Part shown: positions 1 through 8,172 of the stretch, one piece after another
Position numbering within the stretch: the stretch's first letter is position 1
Layout: each line of letters starts with the position of its first letter
Assembly: GCA_028693285.1 (NCBI GenBank)
Contig: JAQUVQ010000002.1
Location: forward strand, 41,626-105,625
Length of the DNA: 64,000 nt
Origin: Smithellaceae bacterium
Lineage (GTDB): Bacteria; Desulfobacterota; Syntrophia; Syntrophales; Smithellaceae
Direction of reading: 5' to 3'
Program-made: the position numbers and the translations under genes
The notes under the pieces: model-generated
Told to the model about the DNA's origin: nothing
The model's database searches: none
The model's input: the letters and a program-made list of their open reading frames with translations, nothing else

Positions 1-1020
1 GAAGGCGTCATCGCTTTTTTCCTGGAGTCGGTTTTTGTCGGCGTGCTGATTTTCGGCCGAAAGAAAGTATCGCCCGGCGTTTACTGGGTTTCCGCTCTGC
101 TCGTGTTTATCGGCGGCCATTTATCCGCCTTCTGGATTATCGTGGCCAATTCCTGGATGCAGACGCCGGCCGGATATGAAGTGAGCGCCGCGGGCAAGGT
201 GATTCTGACGGATTTCGCCGCCGCTGTTTTTAATCCGTCCACCGTTGCCCGTTTTCTGCACACCGTTTTGGCCACCTGGATCACCGGCACCGTCCTGGTT
301 TGCGGGATCGCCGGCTGCTACGTCCGGAAAGGCCTGCACGGCGAGACCGCCCGCACCATGCTCAAAATCGGCATCATTCTCTTCGCGGTCACGCCGCTTC
401 TGCAGTTGGGAGCGGCCCACGGCCACGCGATTCAGGTGATCAATTATCAGCCGATGAAGGCGGCGGCGATGGAAGGGCATTTTGAGACGGCCCGGGGAGC
501 GGATGTTTACATTGCCGGGTATGTGGACGAGGAAAATGAAAAAACCTACGGCCTTTACATTCCCAAAGGGTTGAGCTTTTTGTACAACTTCGATTTCAAC
601 TCGGAAATCAAAGGTCTGCGTGAGGTTCCCAAAACGGACTGGCCGCCGGTAAACCTGGTGTTTCAGGCTTATCACATCATGGTGACGCTGGGCGGAATCT
701 TTATCGGCATGGGGCTGCTGGGCGCCCTGCTTCTCTGGACGGGCAGACTCTATGCGGCAAAGTGGTATCTCTGGCTCCTGCCTTTTCTGATTCCGCTTGC
801 GCATCTGGCCCATGAAACGGGCTGGATTACCGCGGAGGTCGGCCGCCAGCCCTGGATCATTCAGGGCCTGATGAAAACCGCCCAGGCCTCGTCCGTGGTG
901 GTATCGAAAGGAGAGCTGGCCGCGAGCCTGACCATGTTTGCCCTGGTTTATTTGTTGTTGCTGGTCATGTTTGTCATGCTCTTTGTGAAAATCGTCAAAC
1001 AGGGGCCGGCGGGGGAATAG
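1..1020 (+). CDS. cydA: Cytochrome bd ubiquinol oxidase subunit I, 5'-truncated by window edge
   Basis: Haem-bearing subunit of the bd-type terminal oxidase, which oxidises quinol and reduces O2 in the inner membrane. The reading frame is open from base 1, and the ORF-track start at 43 is an internal Met. The first visible residues, EGVIAFFLESVFVGV, match the family segment with the two conserved proton-path glutamates. A Q-loop follows (GLREVPKTDWPPVN), then the diagnostic GRQPW motif near base 845 and further membrane helices. The N-terminus, with the first helices and probably the haem b595 ligand, lies outside the window. cydB follows after 96 bp. In an otherwise anaerobic-looking genome this enzyme would serve O2 detoxification or microaerobic respiration (inference). 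Confidence 0.95.
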   Translation, partial: EGVIAFFLESVFVGVLIFGRKKVSPGVYWVSALLVFIGGHLSAFWIIVANSWMQTPAGYEVSAAGKVILTDFAAAVFNPSTVARFLHTVLATWITGTVLVCGIAGCYVRKGLHGETARTMLKIGIILFAVTPLLQLGAAHGHAIQVINYQPMKAAAMEGHFETARGADVYIAGYVDEENEKTYGLYIPKGLSFLYNFDFNSEIKGLREVPKTDWPPVNLVFQAYHIMVTLGGIFIGMGLLGALLLWTGRLYAAKWYLWLLPFLIPLAHLAHETGWITAEVGRQPWIIQGLMKTAQASSVVVSKGELAASLTMFALVYLLLLVMFVMLFVKIVKQGPAGE

Positions 1021-1021
1021 C

Positions 1022-1041
1022 GGATAGTGGATAGTGGATAG
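1022..1041. repeat. Short heptamer tandem repeat (ggatagt)n
   Basis: Nearly three units of ggatagt lie directly after the cydA stop. Read on the other strand the unit is actatcc, closely related to the c(c/t)at(c/t)ca heptamers at 57317-57351. No coding role is apparent. Confidence 0.6.
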
Positions 1042-1070
1042 CTCATCACTTGTAACTGATTGTTGGCGGG

Positions 1071-1101
1071 AGATTTGGTCAGGCTGTGCCCGATCAAATC
1101 T
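1071..1101 (+). promoter_or_regulatory. Hairpin between cydA and cydB
   Basis: agatttggtc and gatcaaatct form a 10-bp stem (one G-U pair in RNA) around an 11-nt loop. The right arm ends about 15 nt before the cydB start and just before the cydB ribosome binding site. No U-tract follows, so a terminator is unlikely. It could stabilise the mRNA or tune CydB translation. Confidence 0.45.
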
Positions 1102-1116
1102 TGATGGAGAAAGAAG

Positions 1117-2127
1117 ATGGAAAATATTCAGAACTTTCAAATCCTTTGGTTTGTTTTGATTTTCATCCTGCTGCTGGGCTACGCGCTTTTGGACGGATTT
1201 GATTTGGGCCTGGCCGCCCTGCTGCCGCTTCTGGGCAAAACAAAAGAAGAAAAGGATACGCTCATTGCTTCCATCGGCCCGGTCTGGGACGGCAACGAAG
1301 TCTGGCTGATTACCGGCGGCGGCGCGCTTTTTGCCGCCTTTCCCCACGCGTATGCCACCGCGTTTTCCGGTTTTTATTCAGCGATGATGCTGGTGCTGCT
1401 GGCCTTGATTTTTCGCGCGGTTTCGATGGAATTCCGGGCCAACGATCCGGCGCGCGCCGGTCTCTGGGAAAAAGCATTGATTGGCGGAAGCGCGCTGGCG
1501 GCTTTGCTGTTCGGCGTGGCGCTGGGCAATGTGATCTACGGCGTGCCGCTGGACGGCAGAATGGAATACGCCGGAAGCTTTTTCACGCTGCTTCGTCCCG
1601 TCCCGCTGCTGTTCGGCATCACCGGTCTTGCCGCCGTGCTGCTGCAGGGCGCGTCCTGGGCGGTGCTGAAAACGGAAGGGCGGGTGCAGGAGCGTTCATT
1701 TGAAGCCGCGCGGACTTTGACTTGGATCAATGCCGTCCTGGCGGTGATTTATTTCGTGGTTCTGATTTACGCCATCCCGCGCGTGTCGGGAAATGCGTTG
1801 TTTTATGTCGCGGTTGCAATCACCTTTGCGGGACTGATCGGATTGTTTTTTTCTCTTCGCAAAAAAAATGACGCAGGCCCGTTCTGGGAATCGTCTTTTT
1901 CGCTTATCGGACTGTTTCTGGCGGCGGGCGCGGCGCAGTTTCCCAACCTGATTACCGCTTCCAACGATCCGAACTTCAGCCTGACCATTTACAACAGCTC
2001 CACCAGCCTTTACACGCTGCAGATCATGGCCGTCATCGCGCTTGCCGGCATGCCGATTGTGATCGGCTACACCCTCTTTGTTTATCGCCTGTTCAAGGGA
2101 AAGGCCAAAGCCGACGGGCATTATTAG
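1117..2127 (+). CDS. cydB: Cytochrome bd ubiquinol oxidase subunit II
   Basis: Second integral-membrane subunit of the bd oxidase, structurally supporting CydA. The 336 aa length is normal for the family. The N-terminal LDGFDLG segment and the WDGNEVWLITGGGALFAAFP block are hallmarks of CydB, and the rest is a series of hydrophobic helices. The ATG at 1117 follows an aggaga-type ribosome site (ggagaaagaag). It lies 96 bp downstream of cydA on the same strand, so the two are almost certainly co-transcribed. No small CydX-like ORF was found after it. The neighbouring acyltransferase is convergent, with 23 bp between the stops. Confidence 0.96.
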   Translation: MENIQNFQILWFVLIFILLLGYALLDGFDLGLAALLPLLGKTKEEKDTLIASIGPVWDGNEVWLITGGGALFAAFPHAYATAFSGFYSAMMLVLLALIFRAVSMEFRANDPARAGLWEKALIGGSALAALLFGVALGNVIYGVPLDGRMEYAGSFFTLLRPVPLLFGITGLAAVLLQGASWAVLKTEGRVQERSFEAARTLTWINAVLAVIYFVVLIYAIPRVSGNALFYVAVAITFAGLIGLFFSLRKKNDAGPFWESSFSLIGLFLAAGAAQFPNLITASNDPNFSLTIYNSSTSLYTLQIMAVIALAGMPIVIGYTLFVYRLFKGKAKADGHY

Positions 2128-2150
2128 AAAGCATTTTTCAGGCGTCCTGC

Positions 2151-3284
2151 CTAAAGGATTTGATTGGCCGGGGTCTTTCTGAGCAGCGCGGTCAAAAGCC
2201 AGCTTCCCGCCAGGGCCGTCAGGAAAACGGCCGCAAACTTGATCCAGGGGGAAAGCGGCTGTCCCAGCAGGAAAAACTGCATCCAGATCACGAAGACATA
2301 ATGAAAAACATAGATGCCGTAGGCGTTGGCGGTTAGATGGTCCGCCACGGGGCGGGCGGTATGGAAAAATTTGCGGGCAAGCCCGAGGGCGGCAAGCCCC
2401 GTGAAGGTGCAGCACAGACAGTAGAGGGCGGTCAGGATGACGCTCATCAGCCATGCAGGGGTGATGCCGAGGCCGGCGGCGTTCACTTCCAGCGTTCCAT
2501 GCGTCAGGTAGGTGATCCCGCCCAGAAACAGCCACAGCGGCCACGGCCTGAGATTTTCCCGCGAAAGGGAGCGGTCCGGATCTGCGCCGCCCAGGGCGAC
2601 GCCCAGCAGAAACCACACAAAGTACAAGAAGAATCGCCAGGCGTGAAAATACAGGGGGCCTGCGATATGCGCCCAGTGTCCGGGTTCGACAAACAGGCGC
2701 AGCGGAAGCGTCGCGGCCAGGCTGGCCAGGAGAAAGACCACGACCAGATTTCGCGGCGATGCGGCCGTCCAGGATAACTTTTTCATGAGCCCGGGGGTGA
2801 ACCGGCAAGCCAGTGCGACGAAGGCGCCATAGGCCAGCAGGACCCAGATAAACCAGGCCGGCCCGCTTGCCCAGCCGTCGTTCGTAAAGAAGCCCCGCAG
2901 ATAGCCGCCCTGGCTCGCGGTGTTGCTTAAAAGCCATGACGGAAAGTAGGCCAGCGGGGCCAGCAGAAACACGGAAATGATAAACGGAACGCCGAGACGC
3001 TTGGCGCGGTCGGTCATAAAGCGGCCGGCGCCTTTCCGGTTCAGGGACGGGACAATAAAGAGTCCGGAGATCAGGAACATGAGGCACATGAAGAACATGT
3101 CGTTCCAGCCCACGAAAAAGTCCAGCGGCAGCAAGCGAAGCGCATCGACGACGGGGGCCGAAGATTTCATGTAATCGTCTGCATTATAGAAACTGGAGGT
3201 GTTGTAGGCCAGAGAGGCATGGTGGGCGACCACCAGCAGGGTGACGCCGCTGCGCAGATAGTCGATGGCGATATCTCGTTTCAA
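2151..3284 (-). CDS. Membrane acyltransferase, acyltransferase family 3 (OafA/OpgC-like)
   Basis: Predicted integral membrane O-acyltransferase of about 377 aa with some ten hydrophobic segments. The N-terminal IDYLRSGVTLLVVAHH matches the family's Arg...His catalytic region. Such enzymes acylate exported sugars, for example LPS, glucans or exopolysaccharide; the substrate is not predictable here. The ORF track begins at a TTG at 3335. I prefer the TTG at 3284, because GGAGG (3291-3295) sits 6 nt upstream, and this gives the start MKRDIAIDYLR. Start choice is uncertain. Its promoter and leader are one copy of a 187-bp direct repeat also found upstream of the MinD-like operon. It is not obviously linked to the cyd genes. 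Confidence 0.82.
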   Translation of the reverse strand: MKRDIAIDYLRSGVTLLVVAHHASLAYNTSSFYNADDYMKSSAPVVDALRLLPLDFFVGWNDMFFMCLMFLISGLFIVPSLNRKGAGRFMTDRAKRLGVPFIISVFLLAPLAYFPSWLLSNTASQGGYLRGFFTNDGWASGPAWFIWVLLAYGAFVALACRFTPGLMKKLSWTAASPRNLVVVFLLASLAATLPLRLFVEPGHWAHIAGPLYFHAWRFFLYFVWFLLGVALGGADPDRSLSRENLRPWPLWLFLGGITYLTHGTLEVNAAGLGITPAWLMSVILTALYCLCCTFTGLAALGLARKFFHTARPVADHLTANAYGIYVFHYVFVIWMQFFLLGQPLSPWIKFAAVFLTALAGSWLLTALLRKTPANQIL

Positions 3285-3456
3285 AAAGTTCCTCCGGACG
3301 GCCAAGGGATCGGTTTGTTCGGCGAGGATCGTCAAAAGCCGGATCTTCGGGCGGCGGCCGTCGCATCGTCAGTATTGCGGCTGATCCGTTGGGCGCTTTT
3401 GACGGAAGCGCACTATAGGCAATTTATTTCGGCCTGTCAACCCGATCCGGAGCATC
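3270..3456 (-). repeat. 187-bp direct repeat, copy 1 (promoter plus leader)
   Basis: Nearly identical, in the same orientation, to 8982-9169. It runs from gatatc in the acyltransferase 5' coding region through the GGAGG site and ~110 nt of leader to the promoter and gatccgg..agcatc. Only scattered single-base differences and one indel were seen by eye. The two copies bracket the four-gene operon at 3601-8924. Confidence 0.9.
3412..3440 (-). promoter_or_regulatory. Sigma70-type promoter, repeat copy 1
   Basis: On the minus strand TTGACA (3440-3435), a 17-bp spacer, then TATAGT (3417-3412). It would drive the acyltransferase gene with a leader of about 120 nt. Confidence 0.8.
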
Positions 3457-3471
3457 CGAGAAAAATGCTCC
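3449..3471. promoter_or_regulatory. Inverted repeat upstream of promoter copy 1
   Basis: ggagcat and atgctcc form a 7-bp stem around a 9-nt loop immediately upstream of the -35 box. No U-tract on either strand, so it is not a good terminator for the gene ending at 3601. Only the first arm is kept in repeat copy 2. It may be an operator or a weak transcription barrier. Confidence 0.4.
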
Positions 3472-3600
3472 GTTCATCATTGCTTACTGCTTGAACAGTG
3501 AATGGTCGAATAGAATTGGAAAAGCAACAGCACAGGAAGCAAGCAAGGCCCGGATAAATCTTAAAAATATTCTTATCGCTTTCGGAAATCTCTTCCAATG

Positions 3601-6138
3601 TTATTTTTTGCCGGGCAGTAAATCGGCGTTTGCGTCGATCTCGCGGTCCACCGCCAGGAGCGCGGGCGGCAGCGCAGCCGCGGCGCGCAGGCGCCGGATC
3701 AGGCCGCAGGACACGCAAAAGAGCTGAGCCATGACTTCGTCCACGATTTCGCGGGGAATGCCGTAGTAAAGAAAGTTCAGCGGCATTCCTTCGCCCAGAA
3801 GGTAAAGGATCTTGCCGCAGGACGGCTGATCCGTGAAGGCAAGCCGGATTTCGTAACCCTGCAGAATGCCGGTCTGCAAATCCCGCAAGGGTTTGAAATC
3901 GGCGCTGACCGGCCGGCCGCCGATGCGCGCATTGGGGGTATCGCGAAGGGATTGCAGATAATGCTGTGCGTCGGCAAACTCTACCGTTTTGGTCGAACCG
4001 CTGATGAAAAATACGGCCGGTTGCCTGCCGTTTAGGAGAATTTCCTCCAGATGGCCGCGCTGCAGAAGCGATAGGCCGGTAACGCCGATGAACATGTCGG
4101 CGTTTCTCAGTACGCCGCTTCCCAGCTCATCGAGGGTTTTGGCTTCCTGGATGCCGTCTGCGGCGTCGTTTCCCGCGGCGACGTCCACGCCGAAGAGACA
4201 GCCTTTGGTCAGGCGGCGGCCGAGTTCCTTCCTGAGAAAGCCGCCGATGGCGCCGGCCGAGCCGAGGATGACGATCGTTCGGCGGGAAAGGAGCAGGCCC
4301 AGGCGGTGGAGAATGTTTTCCGCGGCGTTGAGGATCGAGACGGCGCAGGCCCTGGCTTCCGGACCTCTTTTTAAATCCGAAACAGCGATGCTGAGCGCCG
4401 GATATTGCAGTTTTCCGAACGCCTGCGCGACCTCGTTTAAATAATCGTATCCGTTTTTCGTATGTTCGACGCTGCCCGGAAACACCGGGGCCAGCCAGTC
4501 CGCCAGCGGCATATGGAAAGCCTCCGCGGGGCGGGGCAGGTGGAAGTGTTCAAAAACCTCTCCCAGCGTTTTCCCCTCCAGACAAAAGCGGTTGATGATC
4601 GGCGCGAGGTAGCCGCCGTCCTCCACCAGCAGCAGCAGCCGGTTTGCCCGCCGGGCCGCATCGGCCTCTTTGAAAAAAAGGTGTCCCGCCGCCATGCGCA
4701 TGGCGTCCAGGAAATCCGGCTGTTCGTCGATCAGCGCCTGTTCCATCGTTTCCAGCCCGGAAAAAGGAGTGAACTGCCGTGACAGCATGTAGCTGCCGGC
4801 CAGTCTGAGGCGCGATTCCATTTTCTGAAGGCCGTAAAATCGAAATGTCTGAGGCGGCAGGCTCATGAGGGTTTCCAGATAATCGTTCGGCACAATGCCG
4901 GCGTACTGGACGAAAAAAGCGGTCAGCGAATCGCATTGCGCGTCGGCAAAGGCCTTCAGCAGACCGAGCGCTTCCGCGGTTGCATGATGAATGACGAAAA
5001 GCCTTACGCCCTCGAGCGCCCGGGGATGGAGCGCCAAAGCAGCTCGAAGCGCCTTCATCGACGCGAGGTAATCCGCCAGATCCTGCCTTTCGCGGATTTC
5101 GTCGAAGCTCACGTTGAGGCAGGCGCCCCAGCGGGAAACGTCGAAATATATGCGAAACGATCCGGAAAGCATCTCGACGGTCTGCCCCTTTTCCAGCAGA
5201 TGCAAAACGGCCGGATCCTCCAGCAGTTGAATCTCCCTGGCCAGCATGTCGAGCGATTCGGTCAGGGCGGTCGCGTCGCTTTTTTCCAGAAACATCATCT
5301 GCCGGTCGTCTGTGGGCCAGGTAAAGCGAATCTGCTGCAGTTGGGGCAGGCCGGTTTGCCGCAGATAGGCGAAAAAGTCCGGCAGGTGCGCCGACGTTTC
5401 AACATGCTCGGCGCGATGATTGAGGACGTCGTGCAGAATGCCCTGGTGGATTTTTTCAGCCGTTGAAAAGATGTCGGTGAAAAAAGAGCGCCGAAGCGGC
5501 TGATCGACCACGCGATGAGGAATGTGTTTGAGCTGAAGGCGCGAATGGGCCGCGTCCTCAATCGTGATGCGCAGAAAATGGCCCGATGGGCTGTGCTCCA
5601 CCAGATAGTAATGGCCGTTTGGATCCCCGCCGTCGTGAAGATGAAACGGAAACAGCAGAGCGGGCGGCGCCGACGCCTCGGACGGTTGCAGACCGAAATA
5701 GCCGGGAAAGAGCGCGCCGCCCCACCGTTCGGTTTGGAGCGTCAGAAAAATCATCTGCAGTCGATCGCCGAAACTCCGGTAATGGAAGGGCAATCCTTCC
5801 GCCGCATCGAGCCTTACATAAATTGTTACCCAATCCAGACCGGCGGCAGCCAGCTCCGGCGTCAGGCGGGAATCCACTTTGCGGCGCACCATGATGTCGG
5901 CGGCGCCGAAAGCGCACTGCTCGATGATCTCCTCCGCCAGGAGCGAGACAAATGTGTGCAGATTGCGGAAAACGCGGATGCGGGAAAGATCGAAGGCGAT
6001 GTGACGCTCGCCTCGCCGGATCGGCGCAACGCCGAGCGTCGGAAGTTCCCCGGGCGCGCCGGCTGTTGTTTCCAGAGCTTCCCGGTCGGCCTGATTCCGA
6101 ATCAGGGTTGTGAGCATGTCGCCAACGTCGCGCTTCAT
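3601..6138 (-). CDS. Large protein with SAHH-like NAD-binding C-terminal domain, function unknown
   Basis: 845 aa protein without signal peptide, presumably cytoplasmic. The first ~600 residues match nothing I recognise. From about residue 600 a Rossmann-type stretch appears (ILGSAGAIGGFL near 624). Near 781, LLGEGMPLNFLYYG is followed by a helix resembling the end of S-adenosylhomocysteine hydrolase (AEGRL.NL..). The catalytic front half of SAHH is not visible, so I do not call it that enzyme. The start at 6138 was chosen over the track's 6285 because the extension overlaps the dehydrogenase gene, whose stop is 17 nt upstream. It is last gene of a four-gene operon with a dehydrogenase, a membrane sensor-like protein and a MinD-like ATPase, which suggests regulated NAD-dependent metabolism or signalling (inference). 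Confidence 0.65.
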   Translation of the reverse strand: MKRDVGDMLTTLIRNQADREALETTAGAPGELPTLGVAPIRRGERHIAFDLSRIRVFRNLHTFVSLLAEEIIEQCAFGAADIMVRRKVDSRLTPELAAAGLDWVTIYVRLDAAEGLPFHYRSFGDRLQMIFLTLQTERWGGALFPGYFGLQPSEASAPPALLFPFHLHDGGDPNGHYYLVEHSPSGHFLRITIEDAAHSRLQLKHIPHRVVDQPLRRSFFTDIFSTAEKIHQGILHDVLNHRAEHVETSAHLPDFFAYLRQTGLPQLQQIRFTWPTDDRQMMFLEKSDATALTESLDMLAREIQLLEDPAVLHLLEKGQTVEMLSGSFRIYFDVSRWGACLNVSFDEIRERQDLADYLASMKALRAALALHPRALEGVRLFVIHHATAEALGLLKAFADAQCDSLTAFFVQYAGIVPNDYLETLMSLPPQTFRFYGLQKMESRLRLAGSYMLSRQFTPFSGLETMEQALIDEQPDFLDAMRMAAGHLFFKEADAARRANRLLLLVEDGGYLAPIINRFCLEGKTLGEVFEHFHLPRPAEAFHMPLADWLAPVFPGSVEHTKNGYDYLNEVAQAFGKLQYPALSIAVSDLKRGPEARACAVSILNAAENILHRLGLLLSRRTIVILGSAGAIGGFLRKELGRRLTKGCLFGVDVAAGNDAADGIQEAKTLDELGSGVLRNADMFIGVTGLSLLQRGHLEEILLNGRQPAVFFISGSTKTVEFADAQHYLQSLRDTPNARIGGRPVSADFKPLRDLQTGILQGYEIRLAFTDQPSCGKILYLLGEGMPLNFLYYGIPREIVDEVMAQLFCVSCGLIRRLRAAAALPPALLAVDREIDANADLLPGKK

Positions 6139-6155
6139 CTTTTTTTCGCCTTCGT

Positions 6156-7133
6156 TTAAGGGTGAATGTCCAGGAGAACCTTCAGCGCGTCGCTCTGTGT
6201 CGCCCGGGCAAAGGCCTCCTCCACGCGCGCCAGCGGATAGCGGGCGGTAATCAGCCGGTCCAGCGGCATGTCCGGATATTCGCACATGATTTTGAGTCCG
6301 TCGGCAAACCGTCCGCAGCGCGATCCCAGAACCGTCTGCTCATTGATGACGATCGGCGCCAGATTGACGTCGCCGGAAACGGCAACGGTGGATTTCAGCA
6401 CAATAGTTCCGCGCGGCCGGCACAATGCCATGGCTGTGACGATTCCGGCGCCCGACCCCGTGGCCTCCACGACGATATCCGCGCCGGGCGCAACATCCTT
6501 TTCATGGAGGACGGTCCGAATGTTTCGCCACCGAAGATTCTCCAGTTTTTCCGGGTGATGCCCCACCACCGTGACCACCGGTAAAACGGTGGCGAGCACC
6601 CAGGCGCAAAGAGCGCCGAGGCGACCGTCGCCGAGAATCACCGCCCGTTCGTTGCCCGCGGGCCGCATTTGCTCCAGGATTTCGCAGGCCGCCGACAGGG
6701 GCTCCACGAGAACCGCTCGTTCGTCGGAAAGTTTTTCCGGAAGCGCCAGCAGGTTGACGATGGGCAGGGTGCAATATTCGGCCATGCACCCGTCGAGGTT
6801 GAGAATGCCGAGGGTCGAACGGTTCGGGCAGTGACGCCCCAGATCGCGCCGGCACCAGTCGCAATGCCCGCAGGCGGCGTTGATTTCGCCGACCACTCTC
6901 TTGCCGATCCAGGAGGGGTCGTCGCATTCCATGACGATGCCGACAAACTCGTGCCCCAGCACGCCTTTGAACCCCATATAGCCTTTCAAAATTTCCATGT
7001 CGGTTTTGCAGATGCCGGCGATCTTTACTTGTATTTTAGCCCAGCCGGGCTTGACGGGCGGCACGGAATAATCCTCGACATAGTTGAGTTTGCCGTCGAA
7101 AACCGCCGCTGCCATAGTGTCCATCGTCCCCAT
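6156..7133 (-). CDS. Zinc-dependent MDR family alcohol/polyol dehydrogenase
   Basis: 325 aa medium-chain dehydrogenase/reductase, slightly shorter than the usual ~345 aa. Catalytic-zinc residues are visible as Cys42 and the GHEFVG motif. The structural-zinc loop is CGHCDWCRRDLGRHC. A nucleotide-binding segment (VILGDGRLGAL) follows the AVLVEPLSAA region; its GDGRLG departs from the usual GxGxxG. Substrate is unknown; candidates are sorbitol/threonine dehydrogenase-like activities. The ATG at 7133 has AAGGAGA at good spacing, and the gene lies 10 nt after the upstream gene. The operon context hints at a dedicated rather than housekeeping role. Confidence 0.88.
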   Translation of the reverse strand: MGTMDTMAAAVFDGKLNYVEDYSVPPVKPGWAKIQVKIAGICKTDMEILKGYMGFKGVLGHEFVGIVMECDDPSWIGKRVVGEINAACGHCDWCRRDLGRHCPNRSTLGILNLDGCMAEYCTLPIVNLLALPEKLSDERAVLVEPLSAACEILEQMRPAGNERAVILGDGRLGALCAWVLATVLPVVTVVGHHPEKLENLRWRNIRTVLHEKDVAPGADIVVEATGSGAGIVTAMALCRPRGTIVLKSTVAVSGDVNLAPIVINEQTVLGSRCGRFADGLKIMCEYPDMPLDRLITARYPLARVEEAFARATQSDALKVLLDIHP

Positions 7134-7143
7134 CGTCTTCTCC

Positions 7144-8172
7144 TTATGTTTCCCTGAATTTGCGGGCTTTTTCTTTCAGCGCAAGGAAATATTCCGTTTC
7201 AACAATTTCGGAAACATCCTGCGCCTGCTTTTTCCGGTCGATGATAATTTTCAGTTCATCGACCTGTCGTTGGAGCGTTTTTTCCCTTTCCCGGACTTTT
7301 CCGGCCATCTGCTCGAAAATGCGGGCCAGCCGGCCCAGTTCGTCTGCGCGCGCGGACACGCCCGCCAGTCCGGGCAGATCGTAGTTGCCCTGTTCCACGG
7401 CTTGCGCGGCTTGGGCGAGATCCGCCAGCGGATCGGTCACCTTTCGGACAAAAACGATCGCGGCGATAAAGCCCGCGACTAAAAGCAGGACGGAAACGAC
7501 GGCGGCGATGTAAAAGTTTTCCACCATCGCGCTGTGGGAAACCAGATCGTCGAGGACCGCCCAGGTGATGGCGCCGGCGGTGGCCAGAATGCTCACGAGC
7601 AGAAGGCCGGTGATCATCAGGATGGTCCGCGTCTCCAGCGTCAGGCGAATGCGGCGGGCCAGAAGGAGAATGACCGGCACCAGAATGAAAGCGTTGACCG
7701 CGTCGGTGAGAAACGCAGGCAGAATCCAGGACGGAAAGGAATAGGGAAAGGTGAGCAGATGAATAAAGAAAACGTCGAGCACGACCGCCGCCGCAACGCC
7801 CGCGGCGCTGGCCCCGACCAGGCTCATCTGCAGGATGCCGAATTCCCGCACCGTGCCGATGCGGCGGATTCCCCCGTAGCCGACAAGCCCCGGAATCCAT
7901 CCCATAAGGCCGTTGGCGATATGCCAGTTCCAGAATTTAAGAGCGCCGAATCCGTAAACGGCGTCGCCGAACATGTTGCCCGCAAATCCAGTGATGAAGC
8001 CGGCCAGTGGATGGACCAGAATGCCCACGACCATCGGAAGAGCGATCTGCGGCCGCATGGAGATGATCGGCGCGGAGGGCAGCAGGAAAATGTTGGAAAG
8101 GCTGTTCAAGAGCCCATAGACGACGGCAAAGGCCAAACCGGCCAGGAGGATTTTTTTTGCGCCCGGATTCAT
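7144..8172 (-). CDS. ECF-S-like membrane domain fused to HAMP and coiled coil
   Basis: 342 aa inner-membrane protein. Residues ~1-190 form several hydrophobic helices resembling the substrate-binding S component of ECF transporters (LSNIFLLPSAPI, GFITGFAGNMFGDAVYG). A second membrane pair around a short extracytoplasmic loop follows. Next comes a HAMP-type linker (~244-295, VRKVTDPLADLAQAAQAVEQ) and a C-terminal coiled coil (QVDELKIIIDRKKQAQ). No kinase, cyclase or MCP output domain is present. The start at 8172 overlaps the upstream stop as ATGA, implying translational coupling. It looks like a ligand sensor that passes a HAMP signal to a partner, perhaps the MinD-like ATPase (inference). 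Confidence 0.75.
   Translation of the reverse strand: MNPGAKKILLAGLAFAVVYGLLNSLSNIFLLPSAPIISMRPQIALPMVVGILVHPLAGFITGFAGNMFGDAVYGFGALKFWNWHIANGLMGWIPGLVGYGGIRRIGTVREFGILQMSLVGASAAGVAAAVVLDVFFIHLLTFPYSFPSWILPAFLTDAVNAFILVPVILLLARRIRLTLETRTILMITGLLLVSILATAGAITWAVLDDLVSHSAMVENFYIAAVVSVLLLVAGFIAAIVFVRKVTDPLADLAQAAQAVEQGNYDLPGLAGVSARADELGRLARIFEQMAGKVREREKTLQRQVDELKIIIDRKKQAQDVSEIVETEYFLALKEKARKFRET

Noticed and set aside
121-1347. 408 aa minus-strand ORF opposite cydA/cydB
   Set aside because: It spans two clearly real genes and their gap, and its composition (Arg/Gln/His-rich) is that of an antisense shadow.
1696-3087. 463 aa minus-strand ORF
   Set aside because: It overlaps both cydB and the acyltransferase in other frames, and the protein shows no motif.
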